Assembly: GCF_963678975.1 (NCBI RefSeq)
Contig: NC_089276.1
Coordinates: 28,388,472 to 28,452,471 of the forward strand
Source of the DNA: Dysidea avara
Taxonomy: Eukaryota > Porifera > Demospongiae > Dictyoceratida > Dysideidae
Direction: 5' to 3'
DNA length: 64,000 nucleotides
Under the pieces are notes generated by a model, which worked only from the letters and a program-made list of their open reading frames with translations, was not told where the DNA came from and did no database searches. The position numbers were made by a program, and so were the translations under genes. This document shows positions 38,101-50,100 of this stretch, in pieces (within the stretch, counting starts at the first letter, position 1; every line of letters begins with the position of its first letter).

Positions 38101-41100
38101 TAGTCAGAAAGCTAGCTACAGTAGTAGAGGCTACAGGTGCAATTGCATTGTAAGCATAGACAGTGGAATAATAGACAAAGCAAGGGGAAGGACTAATGTC
38201 TTCTATAAGAATCGCTAATAAGTTTTCAAACTTGTATTTTAGGTGTAAGGCTATTAAGCTGCTAAAATTTAAAATACTCTATTTATTAGACCATCCAAAA
38301 AAATTTATTAAATGAGAAAAGACCTGAAAGTGAACCTCTATCTTCTACACCTGTGCTTTACTATCTCACCATTGTGTTAAAATTCTGCTGTACCAATTAG
38401 AATTTTTTACCTTTAATGTACTGAACCATAATGGTACTTTTGAGTGAAGACCGTTCTGAAAATAATGTTTTTGACTGTAGTGGTAGCTGTTTTCAGTTTA
38501 CTTGATGTTTAAGTTGAAATGCTTCCTTTTGCAACCAAAACATTAATCATAGAATTTTAAGCACCCTTTAAGGTTAACAGGGCTATATACAGCATCTAGG
38601 GGATACTGCATCATGTATGCTATGCTCCCTGTATGACAGTTTGAGAATTTCTGGTCAAACTCATTCATACTGTTGGGATGATGCACCTTTTAGTTGTTTA
38701 TATAAGAACTGTCCTCAAATACACTACGTAAATAGAAGGGACAGCAGTTACATTTTGTGTACACTAAAGTTAATTCTAAAAGAAAAAAATAGATGTATGT
38801 GTGGGTGTCAGATTGTCAGTGGTTTAACTTTAAAAGTTGAATTTCAAGGGATGCAGAATCTGAAACATAATTTATTAGCTTAAATTCAGTGCTAAAACAC
38901 TATAAAAGTGCAACTACATCCAGTAATATCAATCTACGATATACTTAATGTTCTCAAAGATTTTTCCATTTATTTTCACCAGGAGGTGGGGGGGACAATG
39001 ACCCCTTATGGTTAGTATTACTATAGTATTGAGCTGGATCCTGATAAACAGCTAAAAACGTGAAAGTGGATTTTTTTTTCTCAAAAGAATTAACATTTCA
39101 GCCAACCAGATGATTAATGGTGGCAGTAAATGTATCATCAACAAACATGTGTGTTTTGGCTCCATTTCAAGTTGGTAAACTGTTGTAATGGATACAGTAC
39201 TTTTATGGCTTCCCCATAGGAAATGTGGTTAGCGTTAGTATTGTGTCAAACATTTGAATGAAAAGATTTTGAAATATTTTTAACAGGTCAAGCACTGCTA
39301 CAAATGAGCCAAATTTCAAGATCATGTGTAATTGCATCCATGAGTTATTAAATGTTTTTGAGGATCCAGATCAACGCATACATACTATACTGCTATAGAC
39401 TGATGATGGTCACTTTCTTTCAACATGAAGTGATGCATGTGCTTATTCAATAAAGTTCAGTCAAACTTGTTACCAAATTCAATCTCAGGAGGCTAAATTT
39501 TCTAAATTTTCCTGTGGGAGCATGCTCTAAATAAAGCATGTTCTGTAAGCTGGCTGTACTAGTTGTAGCTATCAGCCATTTATTTTTGGTCCCACTATAA
39601 ATTTGTCCTGATATTACCCCCTTTTGAAAATCCTGGATCTGTTCTTGGAAGCTACATTGGAGGCCATTAGCAACATTCATGACAAGCTCACCTTGTTGTT
39701 TCTGCACTGAACAGAATGTTACGGTTGGGGTGACCCCCTTAATAGTAATTACCCATTCATATTGGTCATAGCCACTAAAATGCTGCTATGCAGGTTTTTC
39801 TCTATATCAGCCACCTGTAGCTATATAAAGGCCAAAACCTTCTGGTATAAAGGTGACTGTTATACACAAGTTCCACTGTATTTCTAACCAAACAATTAGG
39901 CAGCCTATATCATACCATCACAACTGTACAAATCAGGAAAACTAGCTACATGAACACATCAACAATGCAAGAAAACAGTACATATTTTAGATACAATGTG
40001 GTTACATCAAGATGCTCTAATAACTTCAATTGTGTTTTAATAAAACAGCCAATATGTTGTGCTTGATGCCATCAGTTTTGCACTTTTAAAAAGACAATTA
40101 TTGCAGAAAATAAGCATTTCTCAACATATACAGGTTCGGAGAAACTTTTTACTTCATTGAACCAGTGCACAATGACATGGAATTCACAAGCAAAAGTAGT
40201 CTATATCCTAACACTGCACTATCAAACAAATATAGTTGGTTATTTTATATATAGCACTTTAAGAATGAATATGTCAATGAGTACTTAAAGCAAATGATAG
40301 ACAACAGCGAGAAAGGTCAACTACATAGATTATGAGAAAGGGTGATCACATGTAATCTTTCAGATCCTGGAATTGTGTCCATTAAGTTGGAAAAATTCAT
40401 CAAGCGAAAGGTCAAGCTATGTTCTTTGTAGATATGTGTGTACCTTCTCAGCAACAACCCACATACTTAGGTAATCACACTTGTAGAGATTGTGTTCAAA
40501 GTAGAAAGGTTGATTGTAGCTTGCTCAGGTATATATAGCCACCACTATTTACCACATACCCTGTACAGTTATTTCTTGTACATGAATGCATCAAGCATTC
40601 AAGAATCTCTGACAGTTGTTTTCAGTAGTGCTGCAACATCATGATTGATTTGAGAGTGTGGACAGTGGGTGGGTAATATATAGTACTAGAAAATGAAAGT
40701 GGAAGGTGATGGAAGGCACAGGACCAAATCTCAGCCTTCCAAATGTCACACAGTTAGAAGAACTGTTAATAATTAATCCACTTGCTAACAAATTAAGAGG
40801 TGTTATAGTGATTCTCACCAAACCAGGCCAGTCCTGGATGATTGAAGGTCATGGTGCATTCTCACATATCTCCAAACAAAGGTACAAATGAAACTAAGAA
40901 AAGCAGACTGAGTTATAGCCATGAATGGATGGTGCTTAGGAGTATATAGCTAACTACTATACCATATAGAGCTAACTACTATATATAGTAGCTACTATTA
41001 AATAGCTAACTACTATATATACTAGTACATGGTGGAGTTTCATTTATTAAGCAGCCGGTGTGAATTTTGTGGGTTTTGCTGAGTTGGTCACAAGTACAGT

Positions 41101-44100
41101 CTGCCTCTCCATTGTATGTGTGTTGCCAGTATAATAAACAAGTATTGTTTAGAGGCTGATGAGACTGCTTTTATTATTTAGCTCAAATTAGGAAAGACAT
41201 TGATTAAAGAAGTTAAAATGGTAAATTGAATCTATAGTCAAGCTGTATTGCACTATGAGTTATTGCAGTGTGCTGTGGCTATTCAAGATTGGTTGCTTAA
41301 AACAACTGTGGAGATTCAAGTAAATATTCAGTCGGTACAATTTAGGTAAGTTGAATGTCTGTATTTAACATAACATACCTACCTAGTATTAAGAACTCTT
41401 CATAACGTACATGCGAGACATACAGTCATGCAATTCTTTGAACCCTGTGTGTTAAACTGTGCTGTCTTCACTTCTGACCAAATTTCAAGGCAATAGGTCT
41501 TTTAATCAGTAGCTACATGTATGAACCATCAAATTTGGTGCACTGGATGTGTGTGGAAGACCACCTTTCACAAATCTGGTCCCATTGATTCTGTATGTCA
41601 GCACAAAACACTAGCATAATAGGTAAAGCTTTTGTAAAGTAGAACATACTCATTTCACATTTTGCATAGAGCTGCAAGACTCCCTAATAAAACAGTCACA
41701 AAGGATGAAATCTCGCCATAGCTTGGTGTTAGGATTGAGATACTCTATTAGGACAGCTACACTAGATGAAATCTTAACAGTATACAATCTCTTGCCACAG
41801 GGAAGATTGAAATACTATAATAGGTTAGTCACCGGAAAATTCACGAAGATTAATGTTGAGCTGAATATTTACAGTTTAAGTGAAGTATTGAACATAATAG
41901 GTGGAATGTAATAGAATTGCTAAATACGTAGGTGGAAACAAAGCATCCTTACAGCCATCATTTTATCTCACCAGTTCATCAAGTAGCGTAGTGATTACTT
42001 AGGAATGCAATGTGTCCAACTATCACAGCCTCCATGTAAAAAAACAACAATATTATTAATAACTGAATAAGGTATGCCAACTGAAAAGACAATGTTGAGA
42101 AGTACTGTAGTAAGCTTATTTCCTGTAAAAATTTTAAGATTATGCAAACACTGTAATTGCAGTAAACTGTCACCCTGTACATATATTATTATGTGACCAA
42201 ATCTTGAGTAACTGTCGATGTTTACATGTGAATAGATTGGGAGATACATATGTATAGTTTGGCAAGGCCAAAAGTACTGTGTAGGCCATAGTAAGCTAGG
42301 TACAAGAATTACCAGCAACTTTCTAACAACTGTATCTGTTACATAAGCACATGACCAAGGGTGGTGTTAGAGATGATGGGCGAATAATTGGTATATTGGC
42401 AAAGCAGGTTGTGTGGTGTCTCCAGTTTTAAAACAGGGCTCTTGAGTACTACCTGACCCGCCTTAAACTGATAGATAGAAAGACATGCAGAAAACATTTG
42501 GGAAACTGGGCAAAGGTGTCCAACTCAAAACATGACTCTGATACCTAGCGTTCTTTGTTAAGCACTTGTTACTTTTATATTGCTAAGTTGATCAATTTGG
42601 TTCCCATAGTATTTGGCTGATGTCACAGGATGAGATGATCCTTAATTATCAATCTTGTAATGGCTTAGGGGAAGCTAGCTCTCACTTGAATCCAAAGATA
42701 GTAGGTTCTGTTTGGGTGTCTTTCCTGTAGGTCAAAATAGCAGGAGGTGAAAGGTAGCGCCATCAAAGCTGGAATAATCAACCCTTAAACTTCTGCTTTC
42801 TTATTATACTTTTTAGAGAAGACACATGTCGCCAATCTCATCATTTAATGCCTTTAGTGTTATCTGAGTATGTGAAATAGTGTTTTAAGATGATGAAGTG
42901 ATGATGGCTTGAAATTTCAGTCTCCCATCTATATAGCTTTTTTGATGGTTCTCATAATGGTGCCCTTCTGTCCAAAATTCAATTTTAGATGCTCAAATTT
43001 AACTTACATCTTTTAGACAATAAAATTACTATGATCAAACTAGTTTACAGGGATTTTCACAGCCCAAAATTGGGTGCCATGACTACCATCTCACAAGTTT
43101 TGTGTGCACGTGAGACTAATGTTTAGTTAACTGCACATGTGCACTAATACGTGTGAATCACATGAAAGAACTTATGCAACGGTTGATTGGGCACCAAGCA
43201 TTATTGCCTTTTCACCTATCACATGTCATCAGCTAAAATATAGTAGGCCTTACGTATACCTCTCTTGTGTCTCTATTTCCATTAGCCTGAAAGTTTTGTT
43301 CATTTGTCAGTGGCTTCTTATGATACATACATTTGTAGATATATTTGAGCCCCACCCACTACTTGATATAAAAGTGAGCTGATTGATAGTCTATCTTGTA
43401 ATATTGATCATTATGTGGTGTTGTACAAAATTATTACAGCTGAAAAATGGCCATTTTACTTCCTAATCTAGGCGCTCATTGAGACAATAATTTTCATTCT
43501 TAACATTGATGCACTGTACAGCTGCATAGTTTTACTTTCTAAACTACAAGAAGAAATGTGGTAGTGGTATCCACTCTACAGTACTATAAAGTGCTAAGGT
43601 TTTTACTCTGTATGTGAAAATGTATTGGAAAGCATCAATGTTTGCATGCATGCACCATTGAAGTTGACTTTTCACTATGAATGAATAGCCACATCAATAC
43701 ACTACACGTTTGCACCACAGGTATGCTACTATGCTGTTTTTATGAGTGGATTTCTAGAGATGTGTGTCTGCTACTGGAAATGCTGTGGTACCTTAGAGAC
43801 AAGGCTGGTTTTCAATAGACCTTCATGCATGATCCCATTGCCATAGGACATGTATGATGAACTGAACATGTCACATATAACACAATAGTTTTTTTTTTGT
43901 ATTTAGTCACCAGCTGCAGATGAAACATTGCGAAGACAAGAAATCTCAAGAGCTTCATGATGCTTCCAATAAGGTATTACTTGCACTTGTGCAAAAAGTG
44001 TACTAAGTTAACATTGTTGTATATATGAAGCAGTCATTATGATACATTCAAAACCAAAGGCTCCATAAAATTTTGTCAATGGAGTAGCAACCTGGGGGAT

Positions 44101-47100
44101 GAGTTCATCTCCATAATTGATTTATTATCTTTTTGATTGGATACTCTAAAGTAAAGGGCAATCAGTTGATCTAATAGAACAATCAACACACAACTTTATC
44201 CTTCAGAATTGATTTTAGAAAACTAGAATTTCATTTTTTTCTGGGGGGGGGGGGATGTGCCCAGACCTCCTTAAAGAGAGCACGCTTGCATGCTGAGTGC
44301 TTCTTACAATGATATAGCTATGTAAGTTTACATCCATCTGGATTGTATCCTCCTTTGTAAAAATATCTTGCTATGCCTATGAAATTGAGTAATCTGTAGG
44401 GAATGAAGGAAGAGACAATAATCAGTTGAACACAAAGTCCTGATGTAGTTACTTAGAAATATATCATGTTTTAGTAGTTTAAGTGCCACTAAAATCAAGA
44501 CACACGGTAGTGTGTCGTGCGGCCCAAGAAGTCGGCTCGTCACACCGTGAGTATATTAACAGGAAGAAAGAAAACGCAATTTTCACACCTATGTAGCTCT
44601 TAGTCTGGCGGCGCCCGCCCCATTTGCATAGAGTAAGGGTCTGGCATGCTTAGTACAGTGGAGTTGTACCGGATTACCAAAAACTGGTGCAACCAATCAG
44701 AACGCTCCACGTTTAATCAGCGCATTTTTGTGTATTTTACGTCAAAAGAATGAATCAAATGCCCTAACAGAACTGAAGAAACAAAAGGAGTTAACTAATA
44801 AAGAACAAAGAGAAGAAAGTGTTATATCGGGAAGGGCTTTTTGCCTTGTTTGTTACGCGAAAAGCCCATGTTACGCTCTGATTTCCTAGGTAGGGAGACA
44901 TGTGTATTTTATAAAAGTAGACCAATCCACTTTCGCCTGTGTAAAGGCGAAGAAAGTTCAATATCTATGCCACAGTTTTGGGTGAGGCACTTCCGTTAAG
45001 GCCATTTTCGTTACGTCATTACATTCAAATTAAATCCCTCCAGAACAACTCGGTGATACTACTCAATGCGAAGGGGCGGGCGCCGCCAGACTATGTAGCT
45101 CTGTGATACCTTATCCGATTGGAACCAAATTTGCTAGAGACGTGCCGCCCAGTTAGAGGAGTCTACATACCAAATTTGAAGAAAATCGCTCCAGCCATTG
45201 CCGAAATACGAGCGAACAAAATTTCGTTTTAATTTCTTCGTTTTTTTCTTCATCTTCATTTCGCACACTTCGCAAAATTCGCCATAAAACACGAATGCGT
45301 GCTCGGATTGGGCTGAAATTTAGCACACTTAAAGGGCTCATTAAGGCGGATCTCTGTACCAACTTTGGTAGGAATCCGATGAACATTCACGGAGTTATGG
45401 CCGATTATTTGCGTAAAATAAGGTCGAAGGTCTGTCACGCCTACAGGGTAAACCCCTTGGAGGAATCAGTTGAAAATTGATATGTAGATGGAGTAACCAT
45501 CGTAGGAGTGCCTTTTTGTGGTTTGAAAGGAATCGGAATAAAGACCATGGAGATATGACACAAAACCCAACCTGTGTCAAAATTACGCGATCGATTTTTA
45601 TGAATAAAAAACTATTAGTTTTCGTGTCTACCAGGAAAACCGCTTAGAGCAACGCGCTAAAAATCTGTATGTAGCTGGAATAATCATAATAGAAAGTCCT
45701 TGCAGTAGTACAGAAGATTCGGAGTACAAATCACTGAGTTATGATTCGAAAGGCAACTACGTGCAGCAAATTCGAGATCGAGATACTCTAATAGAACAGT
45801 CACCCTAATAAAGCATTCAGCTGCATTTATAATTTACTCAGTTATATAGTTATTCTGTGGGGAATCAGCTACAAACAAGTCACCCTGTAGTCAGATCAGC
45901 TAGAAGAAAGTACCTAATAGAGAGTTCAGCAACAAAGAAGCCATCATGTCACCCTGTACAGAGATCAGCTAGAAACAAGTCATCCTGTAGAGAGTTCAGC
46001 TAGAAGAAGTTACATTGTAGAGAGTTCAGCTACAAAGAAACTACCATGTAGAGAGTTCAGCTGCAAACAAATCGCCCTGTAGAGAATTCAGCTACAAACA
46101 AATCACCCTGTAGAAAAATCAGTTAGAAGAAGTTACCTTGTAGAGAGTTCAGCTACAAACAAATCACCCTGTAGAGGGTTCAGCTACAAACAAGTCACCC
46201 TGTAGAGAGTTCAGCTAGAAGAAGTTACATTGTAGAGAGTTCAGCTACAAAGAAACTACCATGTAGAGAGTTCAACTGCAAACAAATTGCCCTGTAGAGA
46301 ATTCAACTACAAACAAATCACCCTGTAGAAAGATCAGCTAGAAGAAGTTACCTTGTAGAGAATTCAGCTACAAACAAATCACCCTGTAGAGAGTTCAGCT
46401 AGAAACAAGTTACACTGTAGAGAGATCAGCTAGAAACAAGTCACCCTGTAGAGAGTTCAACTAGAAGAAGTCACATTGTAGAGAGTTCAGCTACAAAGAA
46501 ACTACCATGTAGAGAGTTCAGCTGCAAACAAATTGCCCTGTAGAGAATTCAGCTACAAACAAATCACCCTGTAGAAAGATCAGCTAGAAGAAGTTACCTT
46601 GTAGAGAGTTCAGCTAGAAACAAATCACCCTGTAGAGAGTTCAGCTAGAAACAAGTCACCCTGTAGAGAGATCAGCTAGAAACAAGCCACCCGTAGAGAG
46701 TTCAGCTAGAAGAAGTTACATTGTAGAGAGTTCAGCAGTTTAGTTGCAAACAGATCGCTCTGTAGAGAATTCAGCTACAAACAAATCACCCTGTAGAAAG
46801 ATCAGCTAGAAGAAGTTACCTTGTAGAGAGTTCAGCTACAAACAAATCACCCTGTAGAGAGTTCAGCTACAAACAAGTCATCCGGTAGAGAGATCAGCTA
46901 GAAGGATCACCTTGCAGAGAGGTCAGCTACAAAGAAATCACCCTGCTTCATCTTTTCTTCTTCCTGTAGTAAAGAAAAAATGACAGATTAAAAAGCCCTA
47001 AAGCCGGCCATAGGCCGGCTTTGGGGTATACAAATACAAAAAGAAGTGAAATCTAACCCAAAACAGCCAAGCTGTAAAAAAAGAGTGTGGCCCTGAGAAA

Positions 47101-50100
47101 GGCTATGGTGAAAAAAGATGTGAAATCCAAGGTGGCGGCCAAGAAATGGCTGTGATGGTAGGTTAATGGTAAAAATTTTAATAACAACAATTCAGGTGAA
47201 TTTAGTGCCGCTTGGTCTTGGCACAAAATTCACCTGAATTGCGTTATTAAAATTTTTACCATTAACCTACCATCACAGCCATTTCTTGGCCGCCACCTTG
47301 GATTTCACATCTTTTTTCACCATAGCCTTTCTCAGGACCGCACTCTTTTTTTACAGCTTGGCTGTTTTGGATTAGATTTGATTATCCCCAGCAATCCCCA
47401 CCATTTGTTAGCCTTTTATTGTGACTGAGAGGGCTCACATAAAATTCTATTGGAGCTAATATAGTATTACTTATAATACTGGTAATGCTTCCCAGCACTT
47501 GCTGATTTTCTGTGCTTATATGTAGCCAAAAATCCTTGACCATGGATCTTTTCATTAATTTTGTATATACTTAGTGTAAAACTAGTATTGTACATTGCTA
47601 GCTCAAGCATACAGTATATATATATATATATATACCAGTATATATTATATAGTTATACAACGGCCACGAGTGCTCTGCCTGATATAAACGCACGAGCCTG
47701 AGGGCCGTTAGGCCCGAAGGCAAGTGCGTTTATTCAGGCAGAGCACGAGTGCACGTTGTATAACTGTTATGTACCACTCACCTAATAGGTGGGGAGAGTC
47801 TCACAAGACAGCTGTAACACTTATAAAGGCCAGGTTTCTAACATCGATTGTGGGTAACCAAACCGGACGTTGCGATGACGTTCCCCCTGCAGTATACTGC
47901 AGCCACCTGAGATATTGAAAGCTAGTACGCTATGGGTTATATCACTAACCTGCATTCGCTGTTCGACTCTCATTATGTAGTGCTCAACATGTCAGCGTGA
48001 TCACTCAATCGCCATATAGACTAAGCGCCAGACTAATCGCCATAGTGATTCCCTCGAGCGAAAAAAAGTAGCTAAATAGACGTTTTGAGTAAACAAAACC
48101 CAACTACTAAACGATACTAGTCTAATTCTTACTATTCACACTGGCTAAACTCGAATCTGGTGGCATGACAAAACTGGTTACCACAATCGAACGTAAAGGT
48201 TAGTATTATTTAGAATATATTTGTTTTATTGAGTCATTGTCGACGTGGACTACAGTTTAATCTGGGCTAAGATGGCACCAGACTAGTAAGGTGTATAAGT
48301 ACGTTTATATATATGTAGACTAGAGTTGTGGCCACCCGTGTTGGCTTTTTCGATCGCCATTGGCTGCTTGTAAACATTATACGTATTGGTGACGTTATGG
48401 CCCACAATCGACCTTTACATGTCAGGCTATAAAAGAATTCGAGTGATCTGTGAAGTGTCCTTCCACCTATTAGGTGAGGTGTCGTAGTGGTCTTCGCCAC
48501 CGGCGCTTGTGCTATGCTGCATAAAACCGCAGCCAGTGCAATATCTGTATATTGCACTGCGGTCGGTGCATTATAACTTATAATGCACTCGTTGTGGTCT
48601 ACAAAACCGCAACCAGTGCGTTATAAGTTATAATGCACTCGCTGCGGTCTGCAGCAGTGCAATATACAAATTATGGCACTGGCGGTGCCTTTGAACTGCC
48701 CACGCAGAGTGGTACATATATATATATATATATACCAGTATATATATATATATACCAGTATATATATATATATATACCAGTATATATATATATATATACC
48801 AGTATATATTATATAGTTATACAACGGCCACGAGTGTTCTACCTGATATAAACGCACGAGCCTGAGGGCCGTCAGGCCCGAAGGCAAGTGCGTTTATAAA
48901 GGCAGAGCACGAGTGCACGTTGTATAACTGTTATGTACCACTCACCTAATAGGTGGGGAGAGTCTCACAAGACAGCTGTAACAATTATAAAGGCCAGGTT
49001 TCTAACATCGATTGTGGGTAACCAAGCCAGACGTTGCGATGACGTTCCCCCTGTAGTACTGCAGCCACCTGAGATATTGAAAGCTAGTACGCTATGGGTT
49101 ATATCACTAACCTGCATTCGCTGTTCGACTCTCATCATGTAGTGCTCAGCATGCCAGTGTACCATATAGACTAAGCACCAGACTAATCACCATAGTGATT
49201 CTCTCGAGCGAAAAAAAGCAGCTAAATAGACGGTTTAAGTAAACTAAACCTAACTACTAAACGATACTAGTCTAATTCTTACTATTCACACTGGCTAAAC
49301 TCGAATCTGGTGGCATGACAAAACTGGTTCCCACAATCGAACGTAAAGGTTAGTATTATTTAGAATATATTTGTTTTATTGAGTCATTGTCGAAGTGGAC
49401 TACAGTTTAATCTGGGCTAAGATGGCACCAGACTAGTAAGGTGTATAAGTACGTTTATATATATGTAGACTAGAGTTGTGGCCACCCGCGTTGGCTTTTT
49501 CGATCGCCATTGGCTGCTTGTAAACATTATACGTATTGGTGACGTTATGGCCCACAATCGACCTTTACATGTCAGGCTATAAAAGAATTCGAGTGATCTG
49601 TGAAGTGTCTTTCCACCTATTAGGTGAGGTGTCGTAGTGGTCTTCGCCACCGGCACTTGTGCTATGCTGCACAAAACCGCAGCCAGTGCAATATCTGTAT
49701 ATTGCACTGCGGTCGGTGCATTATAACTTATAATGCACTCGTTGTGGTCTACAAAACCGCAACCAGTGCGTTATAAGTTATAATGCACTCGCTGCGGTCT
49801 GCAGCAGTGCAATATACAAATTATGGCACTGGCGGTGCCTTTGAACTGCCCACGCAGAGTGGTACATATATATATATACCAGTATATATCCTCACAAGAG
49901 TATGTTATTTTGTGGTGTTAGTGTAAATTTTGTGTTGTACAGATTGATGCTACTCTCAATGAAATAAGTGCAACACTGAGATTATTGAAAGTCAATGATG
50001 GTTAGCTCATTAATACGTACCTGTGCACAACTCATGTACTCTTAATGACACCCAGGTGGGTCTGTACATGTTGTTAAAAATGCAAACAGTAAAGTGAAGT

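Larger units (their letters stand above)
44490..47022 (+). mobile_element. Composite repeat with end hairpins, four-fold core and minisatellite; possibly Helentron-associated (HINE-like)
   Basis: The left end carries a GACACACGGTAGTGTGTC hairpin (44499-44516). A core at 45118-45755 consists of four diverged modules. A CTCTAATAG motif follows at 45777-45805, then a 31-bp minisatellite to about 46950, then a GC-rich 10-bp-stem hairpin at 47000-47022. Core, central tandem array and 3' stem-loop recall DINE-1/HINE elements of the Helentron type. No terminal CTRR or TT insertion site was verified, so this is inference. It is interrupted by the element at 44601-45093. The plus/minus frames at 45153-45580 are not credible genes. 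Confidence 0.45.
47612..49890. repeat. Tandem duplication of a ~1.1-kb palindrome-rich element
   Basis: Copy 1 (47651-48716) and copy 2 (48815-49866) are nearly identical in the same orientation. They are separated and flanked by TATATA runs punctuated by CCAG. Each copy has, in order: a large hairpin, an ACCACTCACCTAATAGGTGG element end, a middle segment, the reciprocal end CCACCTATTAGGTGAG, and three palindromes based on GTGCATTATAACTTATAATG. The 96-codon minus frames at 48267-48557 and 49417-49707 are the duplicated copies of one frame with no domain. Copy 2 lacks about 14 bp near 49155. Confidence 0.85.
43974..49942 (+). other. Gene A intron, 6.0 kb, packed with mobile DNA
   Basis: It holds the composite repeat 44490-47022 with a nested MULE-like element, the foldback 47049-47379 and the tandem duplicate 47612-49890. 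The flanking exons r and s join in phase 0, so the load appears to be tolerated within one intron. Confidence 0.55.

Noticed and set aside
40700..40890. Extra gene A exon
   Set aside because: Protein-like and bounded by AG and GT, but it ends in phase 2 and would shift the frame of exon p; the antisense is equally open.
45153..45580. Overlapping plus and minus frames of 60-77 codons
   Set aside because: They overlap in several frames inside the modular core of a repeat, with no domain; openness reflects base composition.
45806..46950. CRISPR-like array
   Set aside because: Units are contiguous 31-bp minisatellite copies with variation spread across the unit, no unique spacers, and a eukaryotic context.
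47000..47022. Rho-independent terminator
   Set aside because: A GC hairpin is present but no T tract follows and the DNA is eukaryotic; it is read as a transposon end.
48267..49707. Duplicated 96-codon minus frames as a gene pair
   Set aside because: They are the same frame copied by the tandem duplication, begin within the palindrome cluster and carry no domain.
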